Assembly (NCBI GenBank): GCA_022385805.1
Contig: MU277695.1
Span: 4,654-43,940, forward strand
Length of the DNA stretch: 39,287 nt
Reading direction: 5' to 3'
Source: Pilatotrama ljubarskyi
Lineage: Eukaryota > Basidiomycota > Agaricomycetes > Polyporales > Polyporaceae
The notes below the pieces were generated by a model that had not been told where the DNA came from, did not search any database, and saw only the letters and a program-made list of their open reading frames with translations. How positions within the stretch are numbered: the stretch's first letter is position 1; the number at the start of each line of letters is the position of its first letter. Shown piece by piece: positions 1 through 11,855 of this stretch. A program made the translations under genes and the position numbers.

Positions 1-929
1 CCGGCTTGACTTTTCTACTGTTGATCTGTTATATGTCGCCAATACGACTCATCTAACGAACTGGTGCCTGTCACTATATCTTGGCAAGAGATACATGCAC
101 AGTACTGGCGCGAATAATCGTGGGGCACGGGAGGGAACAGGCGGGCAGGACGAGGTTGCAATCCGGTGCTATCAAGTCCACAGAATACCTCATGACGGGG
201 AATTTTGGTGCATGGCGGGGAATTATGGGGTTTATGAAGGTCGGGTAATGACGGTGATTTACGTCGAAGGAGAGGGCATCAGACGGAACGCGCGGGTACG
301 AGGGGGAATGATGAGGAACGACGGGGCACATGCAGGATTCGCGCGCTTCGACGGGTTATGGCGGTGAAGCGCGGGGAACGACGGGGCATGAGCAAAGTCG
401 ATAATTTAGTCCAATAACCACCGCGATACCTGTATTCCACAGTACATACAACAGGGAGAAGGGAAGTCTATGTACTCAAGCGAGCAAAAGCCAACTTAAG
501 GAAAGTAAGACTGCGCCCAGCCGGAGCACGCTCGAGCACGGGCGCCATAAGTAGCAGGAAGCGGAAGCAGGAAGTCGAGGAGTATATCCAGACCAATGTC
601 AGACTAAGATGAAGAATACTCGGAAGCAGGGGCAAGGATACTGACGAAGAGTGCCCTACGACACTCCATATTCGACCAGCAACAGCGATACGTAGATATC
701 AGTATCGTACAGAATCATCATGGAACAGAGCATATGTGAGAGGGGGTAATCGTTAACACAGAACGAGAGAGACGTGAAGAGGGATTGACGGACTGAGAAG
801 AGATGGAATGCATAGAAACGGATGGTATGTATCGTGCTTCGAGCGTCCTGGGATCCACGGAATCACTGTCAGCAAAGCATACCAGAGGAATCGGCGGCGG
901 AATGATCGCCATCGTCGCGCTGAAGACGC
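1..929. other. Gene-free flank downstream of the aminopeptidase gene
   Basis: No open frame here resembles a protein family. The stretch 180-390 is rich in imperfect repeats built around CGGGGAA/ACGGGG; one 14-nt unit, GGAACGACGGGGCA, occurs exactly at 315-328 and again at 375-388. The part nearest 930 should hold the 3' untranslated region of the minus-strand aminopeptidase gene. I see no RNA gene. Short overlapping frames on both strands (for example 74-331 minus and 95-367 plus) are by-products of the repeats and GC content. Confidence 0.5.
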
Positions 930-3900
930 TCAATTCCAGTCGATGGTCAAGCCGCCAGGGCCTGCGCCTGCAATACCGATACCGCGCTCGGCCTCCCTAC
1001 GGAGCCACTTCATCGCGCGTTTGTCGTTCCGCAACAGCGGCTCGAGCAGCTCCAGGCATCGACGGTTGTGATCCTAGGACCGACAGCGTTCAGCGACTCG
1101 GCACAGAATTACCGATGCAGTACGTTCGCACCTTCAGCCACTGCCGCTCCTCCTTGGAAAGCATGACCTCCTTGACCATCTTCGTCTGTATGGGCACACA
1201 GGTGAGCCGCTCAAATCCGAGCCAAACGTCACCGTTGAATTGCCCCTTCGTCTGTTCCGACCAGGATTAGCAAAAGTCTGCTCGGCAGAACGAGCCTATA
1301 GGAACGGACCTTGACACGGCGCACGACCAAGGCCGACTCTATACGCATCCCCCATTTACCTGCGTTGTCTACCGAGCATTCAACGTAAGCTTTCCTCCAC
1401 ATTGCGTCGCAATAGAAAACAGCATACAAAATCCGGGTTCATTCGTGATCACATGCCCCGGTAGCAAAGGGACGTCCGAAGAGAACGACTGCGGGCCTTC
1501 GTGCACGTTCAAGAACGAGCCCACGCCGTGGCCGGTGCCGTGCTATACTGATGTCAGGGTCTGATGAGCGGCGACGCGACATGAGACAAACCATGTAGTT
1601 AAGACCATCCTGCCAGAGCGCCTTGCGAGCCAGGACGTCCAGCTTGGCTCCAGTCGTGCCTTCCGGGAAGATAGCGGTATCGATAGCGATCTGCGGGCGG
1701 GGACCCGTCAGCAACTGCGCAGCACACGCTTTACCGCTAGACGTACATGTCCTTGCAGGACGCGCGTGAACGCCTCGCACTGCTCCGGAGTCGGCCGACC
1801 AAAGTGGACGGTCCGAGTCGTGTCGCATGTGCCATCGCGATACTGGCCGCCAGAGTCACTGCAAGACAATCAGCCACGCAAAAGCGAAACAATAGGAGCG
1901 AAACTCACTTGAGATAAGGCGTCTCGCGGTCAATCATCCGCGCCGTCGCTTTGTGAGGCGTGTGATGAGGCAGTGCTGCAAAACGACATGAGCAGTGTAC
2001 GACCTCGTGAACAGCGATTTCCTCTCACCGGCGTTAGGCCCACTCGCCGAGATGTTCTCGTAGGCGAGTCCCATGTAGTGCTTGTTCCTGCGGCGGTACT
2101 CGGTGAGGCGCCAGGCAGCCTCGTACTCGGTGATGTCGTAGCCTTGCGACATCTTCTCCTCGAGCCACGCCAACCACTTGACATACGCGGCGCCGTCGCG
2201 GAGATACGCGTTGCGGAGGCCCTGGACCTCAGCTTCGTTCTTGACTGCCTTCATTTCCTCGACATAATTCGGGAGTACAGTATAGCGGAAGCTCGTCATC
2301 ATGAGGCAAATGGCGTAGGACGTCTGGGGAGAGATGATCACATTGCCAGGGCCCCACTCCTTGCGGCGGAGGAACGTCCAGATGTCGTTATAATCGCGGA
2401 CGCCGACCCCGATGGACTGGAGATAAGAGTTCACTTCGGGGGTGACCTTGGCAGTCTCGATGAAGAGCGTCGCGCTCTCGAGCCCAACAAACAGGTAAGA
2501 GTGGAAGACGGGGTTGAACGGAATGTCGTCGCCGCGGAGGTTGAGCAGCCAAGCTGTGAGTCCGCGTCAGACCACACAATATATCTGGAACAGCAAGGGT
2601 GCTCACCTATGCAAGAGAGATTCGACAACAACGTCGCGACCTGGACCTGCGAGGGCTTGGGCTCGGCATTCGAGTACGAAGGGACGTGCGGCCGCTGCTT
2701 GCGGATCCACTCCCTCAGCCGCGCCAACTTCTCGTTCGCGCCATATCCCGTGAACTCGATCGGCTGCACATATATATGCTCGCGGCTGCGCGGGGGCTTG
2801 TCGCGCCAGATGAGGTCGACGAGGTTCTGCGGGGGATAGTACAGCTTGGAGTTCTTGGGCTTGAGCAGGTTATTGAGCATCGTGGCCTTTTCGTACGAGA
2901 TAAGGCGGGCGTCGATGCCGATCTTGTGATTCTCCGCCCGGTCGACGAGCCATTCGATCCAGTCCTTGGGTCCGTCGACGGCGCCAGCTTTGATGACAAC
3001 CCAGTTGTGGTCGAGTTGTTCCTGCGCCTGGAGCCAGTACCGGGAGTCCGTGATCAGATATGCGGTGGTCATGGACACGATGGCCTGGCCGGCTGAGCCC
3101 GTAAAGCTGATCGTTCGTCAGTGCCCACTGCTCACAGATGCGCGCTTGACGGGTGGCACATACCCAGTCATCCATTCGCGACGCTTGTCAGAAGGCGCGA
3201 TGTACTCGGAACCGTGGGCGTCCTCGCTCGGGATGATGCTGGATATGAGCGTATTTTTTGTTTCAATCTTAGCAGCATACAAGATATCGCGCAAACTCAC
3301 TAATAGTAGAGGTCATGGTTGCGCATGTGGTCACGCAAGGCCTCGAGTCTGCTATCCGTGTTCGGCCGCTCAGTGATGGGATCCTCGTCGCGAATCTTGC
3401 GCTCGAGGGCGGAGCCAACGAGCGTACTTGAAGACTCGGAGGGGTAGAGAGTGGGGCGCCCGCTCCTGCCCGTGTTCTTGGAGATATTCGACTTGTAAGT
3501 CACGGAGCGAGCGAGCATGTGCGGGGGCAAGGGAGACTTGGAGGGAGGCGGCGTAGCAGACTGGGAGCGGGAGCGAGCGCCGCCGGGGAGGGGGTTGAAG
3601 GACACGCCCTGCGGACGAACGGAGGACTGGAAGGAGGCAGCACGGCTGGAGCGAGATGAGCGAGAGCGGATGTCGGCGGAGCCAGGGTGCTGGTAGACGG
3701 GTGGGGGAGTGGACTCGTGGTCGGGGTCCATGAACTCCTTTTCGCGGTCACGCTCGCGCTCCTTGTCCTTCTGGCCAGTGCCCCAGCCGTAGCCGAAGCC
3801 CCATTTCTTTGAGCCGGACTTGGACTTGATGCCGGTCGCGGTGTTGGACCGCTTGAGGACGCCGGGGGTGACGTCTCGTGCGGCGTAGTAGCCCTCTGAG

Positions 3901-4148
3901 ACGTTGAAGGACTCTGTCTCTGAGGAGAAGGTGAGCTTGTCGGCATGAGAGGCGGGGTGGGATGTAAGAGTGGCGGTGGGGGAGAAGGAGTTGGAGCGCT
4001 CCAGACGGCTGATGCTGGAGCGACGGGAGGTGTAGTCCTCAGTGAAAGACTGCTCCGACGGTGTGAGGCGTTTGCGATTCTTGCTGCCAAAGAAGGGCAA
4101 ACAGATAGGCGGCGGGGGAGGCGGGGGCGGGGGCGGCGGGGGAGCCAT
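930..4148 (-). CDS. Xaa-Pro aminopeptidase (aminopeptidase P, M24B) with long N-terminal extension
   Basis: Metallopeptidase that removes an N-terminal residue preceding proline; family members are usually cytosolic and use two metal ions. Eleven exons: 4148-3301, 3238-3164, 3106-2607, 2553-2029, 1975-1909, 1858-1747, 1690-1592, 1542-1428, 1368-1310, 1251-1132, 1073-930, giving 887 aa in one frame. From residue about 268 the protein is a full-length, three-domain (creatinase N, middle, pita-bread) enzyme of normal size, about 620 aa. All metal ligands are visible: D673 (DSGGQY), D684 (DTTRT), H747 (HGTGHGVG), E777 (NEPGF), E791 (GMRIES). The odd part is residues 1-267, which begin with MA followed by 12 prolines and continue Ser/Pro/Arg-rich, low in hydrophobic residues; this is encoded in one open exon with the first 15 core residues. 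The intron at 1252-1309 uses the unusual donor GTCCGT. Family assignment is certain; whether the extension is translated in all transcripts is inference. Confidence 0.93.
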
Positions 4149-7100
4149 TTGTGAGGAGGGAGAGGGTGTCGCAGAGAGGGATCAGATGGCGATCGTTGGA
4201 GAGACGCAAGCGTCCGGGGCGAGGGAGTAGAAACAGGCTCTACTGCGCCAGGCGGACACGAGGCCAGCAGACCGCGGGCAAGGACGAGACCAGATCGAGA
4301 TGGCCAGCAGCGCAGACGAGAGACCCGAGCGAGAACAAGTGCGAGACAGCTGCGAGGACGAGAGTCGCCAAGTTTCACCTCGCCTGGGTCCTGCGCTGCT
4401 CTCGCTGGCGTCCGTCCCACGTGGCATCGTGTTATCGCCATATCCGGTAGTCCCCGCCTGCCCTAAACCATCCTCTCCCGGCGCCTACGCTGCTCGTCCG
4501 CGCTCCGTCCTCGTTGACCGCGCGTGTGTCCAGATTCCAGATTGACGTTCTCTTCTTCTTTCCCCCACAACGACACCGTCTTGCTCCACCTAATATTAAA
4601 CGAACTCATCAGCACCAGACCGTAAGCACTGATGACCGCGATCAGAACGCTCACCTCTCAGAGCGCGCCCTATGACATCGGCGTCCGCACGGTCTTTGCA
4701 GGTCCTTGCTAGAGGCTTCGCCCTTGTGTGAACCAGCGACGCCCGACTTATCCCGATACCGCTGAGAGTCTGCCCTGAGATGCGCGTTCCGGTCAGGATG
4801 CATATGCGCTGATACGACGCCCGTTCCGTGAGACTGCGGTCCACTGGCGTCGCGCCGTCGGTCACGATGCCCTCATGCCTATCGCTCCAGCCCTTCGCGA
4901 TGACGGCTCGGCATTTGCACTGCGCGGCAGAACCTCCTGGACGCTGGAGCAAACTATTTAGTCCAGGCACGTACCTCGACCCATGCCATTCCCAGGCGCC
5001 ATCCGTACGCCTCGAGGCTAGCATACCGCGCACCTACTTGAGCCCGCCGCGGATTCTCCCAGACGTGGCATGAGAATCGCTCTCGCGGAAACGTATGCTG
5101 GAACGATGAGAGCCTGTCCCAGAAAACGCGGAAACCGTCCGGCCAGACGAAGATCACAGGACAAGCTAACCAATGCGGATCACGCAGCTCCTGTGAGCAG
5201 CAGACCAGCGACGAGGACCGGAGCACAGGCTGGAAGTAGACCAGGAAGAGACCTTGCGTATGCCAGATATTACCAAGGGTGATCAGCTGCTTAGTGCAGC
5301 CGCTAGACAAGAAGCAGCCAGACCATAGGCAGATGCTCGGAGATGAAGCTCTGGACCGCAGACGACGACAGGCAGGGAGGAGCGGGCTTTCAGTACTCCA
5401 TGTAATAGAGTCCGCTGGAGACTAGCAGCCATCGTCGCTGCATCACTGGGAGAGATGCACGCCGTGGCTGCGATCGTACTTCATATGAGTGGATTTTGCA
5501 GCAAAGGCTGAGAGACGCTCACCTGCGATGACGCCATGGTGAAGCGCTCCCGCTGTATATACAACGTGAGGACCAGGATACGCTGGAAGACGGCGTTAAC
5601 AGAAAGCATGGCTAGGACGAAGGCCTCGAAAAGCCACTGGGTTTGGGTGATTTTTAAGCAGGGCGCCAAGTGTCGGGCCCGCAGAGAGTTCTCGGGAACA
5701 ACGCCGGAGTGCATGACAGGATATCTTCTGTTCGACGCTAACAAAGTTCTGAACGATGAATGTGAAGCATCGAGGGACTGACATTCACCTATGAACGGGA
5801 AACGCGAGTGCCAGAATCACCATCTACAAACGGGAACACTCTTCGCGCAGGAAGGACGACCCCAATGTCATAAATTTCGGCAAATCGTACCTGGGTCCGG
5901 GATCTCCCATCGCTGCAGGGGTGCGCCGTCCAGCGATATAGTTGGAAGTTCTGTCTGGCACTGTGCAATTCAATGGTCACTGTAGGCAGACTAGCATTGT
6001 CTTTGTTCCGGGAGGGTCGTCTTCATCAGGAGAGGAAGCGCATACAAGCAGGCGAGGGTGTACGCGGTGTGGCGTCGGACCTCGATGGCGGAGAGAGATA
6101 CGAGTGCGAGCACGTCTCATTTGTCCGCAGCGGCTAGTCAACCGATGTTCAGCTAGCCCGATATTCAGTGGATAAACCAAAATTCAGGAAGGAGAAAGAG
6201 AGGGGAGGGAGGTGTACTCGGATGGTCGGAGTGGAGCGCACATGGCTCTCCGGGCGTGACACTAGCACACGCGTGACCAGGCGACGCGTTCAGTCAGGTG
6301 AAAACGTCACGTTTGTCCATGTCACGTCGCCTACAGGTTGGCGCCCTCGGCGAGCTCCCAGAGCCAACTTGTCGCAATGGCTTTTGCTTGCCGAATCTCT
6401 TTCTGGGAGTCACTGAGCCCGAGCGCTGCTGGAAATGCGTCGATGAGTCGCTGGGTGTGAGAATCCTGCAGCTCTGGAGTACTCTTGGCTCGCTCTGGGC
6501 CGATCTCAGTACTTATCCTCGAGCTCAGTGACTGACTCAGTGGACTCAGTGGTAGAGTGAGGAACGGATACCCTTGCTCGCATCGGAATATCCGTATGAA
6601 TCTCCCTAGATGCAATGGCGAGGCTCCCTCGGAAGCGGACCATGACTCTGCTGCTTTATGTGTTACTGGTAATTCATCGATTGAGCATGAACGCCTAAGG
6701 TAGACCCAGCGCATCTCTGACCACTATGTCACAGTGTGACCATGCACGTGAAGAGGGCGCTTGATGGGTAAATCGAGTAAGTTCTGGTCGATAACATCGG
6801 AGTGAACGGATGCGCGCACAAAAAAGCATGCAGAAAGCAGCGGAAGGACGCTCGAGGGTCCCCTTCGACTTTTTGCCGCTTTCCGGCATGCTGCCCAAGG
6901 TTTGCAATAGATGTGCGAACACGTAGGGATCGTTTCGGCATGGTAGTTAAGGCTGGGTGTGCGGCTCTCAGTGTAGCGGGGGGCGGTGAATATACTACGC
7001 ATTTACTCAGCATTTTCTGTCGCCGAGCGCCTGAATGGGACGCCCACCGACTTCGCCATTGCAAGGCTATCCTTTCCTCCCAGCATGCAGGGAGCGGTTT

Positions 7101-7485
7101 TTGGGCACGATAATTCACTAGATTGCAAGGCGTACTACCGGACTGCAGTCGAATTATAGTACAATGTGGTGAGCTGGTATAGCTTATGATTTTATACAGT
7201 TTCGCAAGGCCGGAATGAGCGCAGTGTGACGCTTTCGAGTCATGTGATGTAGTCAAGAATACGGTAAGTCTACCTTAACCCCGAGAAACTGAGGTATGCG
7301 GCATTCATCGAAACTCTGACATGCTCGCGCTCCGCGCTATCCGCCCTCGGGCAGCCTCGGGCATCGTGTCCGACTTCTTAGGTTTCAGCAGTCTCTCACA
7401 GTCCCGCAGCTCCGCTGTGGACCTCGTACAGCATATACCCACTTAGCTCGCCATATCCGTCCCTCCCGCACGGTCTACTCCTCAG
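4149..7485. other. 3.3 kb region without a confident gene; possible decayed coding remnants
   Basis: 4149-4600 should hold the promoter and leader of the aminopeptidase. Beyond it no chain of exons could be assembled. On the minus strand there are short hydrophobic stretches that look like membrane-protein fragments: LALVSLSAIEV near 6100-6070, QWLFEAFVLAMLSVNAVFQ near 5640-5580 and IWHTQGLFLVYFQPVL near 5270-5215, each soon broken by stops or frame changes. A 127-codon minus frame at 6714-6331 ends in a plausible helix-rich C-terminus (RLIDAFPAALGLSD) but has no recognisable family, and the 175-codon minus frame at 7256-6729 is also unrecognised. At 6520-6556 the unit CTCAGTG recurs three or four times. 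GT/AG signals are present but I cannot place them confidently, so an intron-dense membrane gene or a pseudogene both remain possible. Confidence 0.35.
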
Positions 7486-10400
7486 ATGGCCAGCAAAAGC
7501 ACAGGCAACGCCTTGGATCGCGCGCTCGAAGAAGCCGATGGGGCGATAACGACCAGTTCTGCATACAAAGCTTCCAAAGCCGAGCAACGCTTAAATCAAC
7601 TGGGTCGGTCCCGGTCCTCTTCGTTGGGATGATCACTCACGAATGCCGTCCACCCACACGCAGAGAATGTAGTGTCGGCAGTCCAAAGCAGTGACCTTGT
7701 CTCAGCCGCACAAAGCGACGCCGCGGTCTCCGCCTTTTCCCTGGTCAAGGATCATGTCGTCAACTTCGCGGAGAACAGTAAGATTCTGATGTCTGCGTTG
7801 GACGAGGTGGCCAAGATCCATCCGTTCATACAAGGTTGGCACTGTACCGTTCTTGCACATCCCTGGACACGCTCATATCTTCGCCAACGTTCAGTTGCTG
7901 TCTCGCTGTTCAAAGCGGCCTTGACGCTGGAGCTCACTCGGCGACAGAACGACGACAAGGTCCTCGCTCTGAATGCAACCATGTGCGACATGATGTCTAT
8001 TCTCACACTGTGCCTGACGTTCATCCATTCGTGTGTTGACGATCGCTAACCTTCGCTCCCAGCTTGAAGCGCATCGCAAGCTCAGATCGCACTGGAGCCG
8101 ACGGGCTATCGATCGAAGATCGTCTGATGCAACGTCTCATTGGTGTGGTCGAATCCATCAAGGCTTGCGCGAAGGTTTGTGACAGCTACCACAAGCGAAA
8201 CCTTGCCAGTGAGCTACCACAGTTCACTCTCTAAGGATGCATGAGATGTAACGTATTCGTCGCATACAGTCAAGATCTTCACGAGCGTCAAGTGGCAGGC
8301 GAAGTTCACTGAAGTCGCAGAGCAGTTTGTCAATCACAAGGCAGCGCTGCAGCTCGACCTCCAAATGTACACCAGCGTCGGCGTCGCCGCTACAAACTCA
8401 ACGCTCGCCGTCATGAGCCAGAATATCGACAAGGTCATGGAGATGGTGTTCGAGCTGTTGCGCTCTCCAGAGGAGCGCGAGCTTGCAAACTTTATTTCGA
8501 GCAGGCCAGGAGGCGCTGAGGCGGTTTTGAAAAACGACAACCTGCTGAAACAGGTCATCTCGAGGCAGCGGGCTCCGAAGGACAGCGTCGGCGGAGCTGG
8601 AGCTGGAGCCGGAGAGCTCGACGCGCCTCTGACGGTTGCGTCCCTGCAGCAGGAAGTCGAGAGAGACGTTGACAGTATCCTGAGGGCAAACACGTTCTTC
8701 GAGCAAAAGCTCGAGGCGATGCGGCTGCAAATCGAGGAGGTCAGGGTCACAATCAAGCATGAAAGCGACCGCGTCATCGACGCTGTACTCTCCGGTCCTC
8801 ACGAGCGGATCATCGACCGAGTGAGTCGCATATATACCAGTGACTGTTCACAGTGCTACTGTACTGATTGTACCACTGCCACCAATCAGGACCTCTATCA
8901 TATCTGGAAGGAGATGGTGCGTGAGCTAATGGCGGTCAATACGGCATGCAGCCAACCACTTTGGTTGAAAGGGATGGAAGGGCAGTGTCAAGGCCAAACA
9001 CCTGGTCATGGCGATCCGGGACCATTTCGCCGAGCAAAGCCAAGCCGCACTTGCCGTTATCCGCGACTTGACGGAGGACAGCGACCCGCAGTCAGCTGCT
9101 CTCACTGTTTCCGAGATAGCAGAGGTCTCCCGCCGCGCGACGCCCAACGAGGACGCTTGGGCCTTAGGGTACATCACCGTATCTAGAGTTCAGCCACTGA
9201 TCGAGGCCATCGACGATGATGTGTCATCGTTCGTGACGGTGTCCGAGGTCAATGCGTTCACCTCGGCACGTCCTGCGGGGTGGAGGTAGGCTAAGCCGCA
9301 TCCAGTAGCCGATAATTGCTGAGCGCACTCACAGCTTGCCACGCTGGGTCGCCTACTGGATGTATGGTAAGATGTTCTTCTGCTGCTTAGAAGAGCTTCT
9401 ATGACGAGCATGGATTGCCAGGGTACGAATTGACGCTACGATGGTACGTTCGCCGCATTCGCGCGCTGTTCTCGGCGATCCACTTCGCTTCGCGCGCCGT
9501 GCTGCCTGCCAATTTCGCCTTGGTTGGGACCTTCCTATCGTCCCCGCAAGTGTACTTCGCCGAAAGCCTACTCTCGGGCTTGCACGCCGGGGACGGACGA
9601 AGCTCAACTGATGATTGGGAGGCGACGTTCACTAGATTCAAGGACTACGTTGTTGGGCACGAGAACCGGCTTGAAGGAAAGCTCCGCAGGGTCAAGTACT
9701 ACATCGACGACTCGAATACTCTCACTGGTCTCATCGTTGGCCGTGAGAGACCGGAGACCGTGAGCCTGGTATATCCATCTTTCGCGAGTGCATAGACTGA
9801 TCGCCCTCATGGCAGTATGCGCTCCCGCTGGTCTTTATCCTCCTCCAGAGGAGCCTCTTCATCATCCGCCAGGCACATTCCATCGTTCTGCACGAGTACG
9901 AGCTCGCTACGATCCGGTCATCTCTGCAGGTCCTCTGGGACGCTATAGCCGACCGTGTCGATACTCTGCGAGGTAGATATTCACGGAGGCATGCTTCTTC
10001 GTAATTACCGCTACTCACGGAGACATAGCGATGTTCAAATTCCAGCATCTGTCTGGTTCGGATCAGCTCAAAAACTTCTGCTTTGGTCTGGTAAGCCCCT
10101 GGTCGTATCCTACTGATATAACCACATTGCTCACGGATGGGCAGTATGCGTACGTCTCAGACGAGGTCGACATGGGTTCTTATTGGACGAGGGATCCTAC
10201 CATGGATTCCGCGGACGATTCACCCACGGAGTCTCCGTCGGAGGGCGACACTATTCGGGACGGCTCGGGCGTTAGCGCCGGTTCCGAGGCCGACGAGCCT
10301 CCGCTGTTCTTCGGCGCTCAGGTCGAGGAGCTGGATAGCGCATTCACTGAACGCTCGGACTCCAACGACCTGGGCGAGAGCGAGTTGACTAGCATCTCGC

Positions 10401-11855
10401 TAGTCGGCCACTGGAGCGGCCACTATTCGTACGACAGCGGCGCCGGAGATGACGGGCTCGTCAGCTTCATCGTCTCCAACCATACGACGGATGGTAGTGT
10501 CAACGGTAGCGGTAAGGATGCATGGGGACCCTTCATGATCCGAGGCAGCCTCAGGGGTAACCACTTCGCGTTTATCAAGACGTATGCGATGCTCCAGGGC
10601 GGTGAGAAGGTTGTTTGGTACTACGAGGCTACTGTTCAGGACGACTTGAGCGCGATGGATGGCTGCTGGGGCCTCCCAGAATCCGTCATCCAGCTCAAGA
10701 TGTCGAAGAAACGGAACCTTGAAGACGATGATTTGCCCCCGCCAGGGTCCGAGACTGGGAAGCCCGTCCGCTTTGGGTCCTTTACCCTCCAGCGCCGCCC
10801 AGTCGAGTACTATCTTGCTTGCCCTCCGCCCGAGGCCTTCGAACGGAACCGCATTCTGGCACTTTGGACGCTCGCCATCAATGTTACATTGCACACTGTT
10901 CGGATGCGTCGGTTCGAATGGGACGCCCTCAGTGCTCGCCGCCAGCTCAGGGAGCGGTACATCGATTTGCAGAAGAAACGAACGGCCAACTATCTTGAGC
11001 TCAGTCGTCAGGAGGAACGCGAACGTGAAGCATTGCTCAAGGACATCCATCCGGATGATCTACACGGCTGGAATGCGATGAGCATGTTTCGAATCAGACG
11101 CGAAGTCGTTCACCGGTAAGTGACAACTCTGATATGATGCTGTACTGGTGATAAAGCGGACGATCTTAGTGCTTGCACCTGCGCGACGTGCGGCATGTTT
11201 CCTATCATGGGGAGTCGGCTCGTCTGTGTCGATTGCAGTGGCGAGATTGGGAACATTGTCGACCTCTGCTTCGCCTGTTTCTCCGACGGTGCCCACGTTC
11301 AATCGGTGCCGCACACCTTCGTGCAATTCAGATCGGTCAGGATACGCCTTTACCTCTTTTCCATCTTGAACGCCGCCAGGCGCTTGCTTTCCTACAACTC
11401 CGACGCCGGCCCATCAGGGGAACCTCTTACCTGCGCTGATTGCGGAGCTGTCATCGAGTCCAACGTGCCGCGCTGGTGGTGTTTAGAGTGTGAAGGCGAG
11501 TGTTTCTATCCTTGCCATCTTGACTCCTCTCATGTGTTCGGTACTAGCAGGCGAATCCGTAACGTCTATATGCACGGAATGCAACCACCGCCTCGAGCGC
11601 CAGAAGCCTTGGCTCCGACAACGACTCCCCAATCCCGATTATATACACATACACCACTGGTCGCACACTGTGCTGTACATTCCCGCAAAGACAACGACAG
11701 CGATTGCACGGGGCCAGCTGTCGACTGAAGAGCGGTTAGCGCTTCTCGAGGCCAAGTTTGACAAGCATACGGAGGAACTGAATGTTCGTCTGAGCCGGTT
11801 GGAAGAGATTCTCTCCCGGATGCTGCAGGGATTGCCAGGGGTCTCCGCGGGTTAA
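7486..11855 (+). CDS. Large EF-hand and ZZ-type zinc-finger protein
   Basis: Function unknown; it resembles a basidiomycete family that combines an N-terminal helical (Goodbye-like) region, a single EF-hand and C-terminal ZZ-type zinc fingers. Best model: exons 7486-7603, 7664-7834, 7895-8018, 8063-8208, 8270-8820, 8890-8916, 8972-9285, 9335-9366, 9422-9759, 9816-9972, 10029-10090, 10145-11115, 11170-11501, 11551-11855, about 1215 aa. The EF loop at residues about 460-471 reads DDDVSSFVTVSE, with acidic or polar residues at positions 1, 3, 5 and Glu at 12, so calcium binding is credible. The first Cys cluster (CTCATC ... CVDC ... CFAC) starts near residue 1006, the second (CADC ... CLEC ... 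CTEC) near 1085. A short coiled coil (EERLALLEAKFDKHTEELN) ends the protein. AATAAA overlaps the stop codon. Uncertain points: the short third intron, the junction at 11501/11551, and a possible extra 45-nt intron near 11337. Confidence 0.8.

Noticed and set aside
9367..9390. 24-nt intron using the first TAG acceptor in the ZZ-protein gene
   Set aside because: Too short for splicing and leads to a stop codon; the CAG at 9419-9421 gives a 55-nt intron and restores the family sequence.
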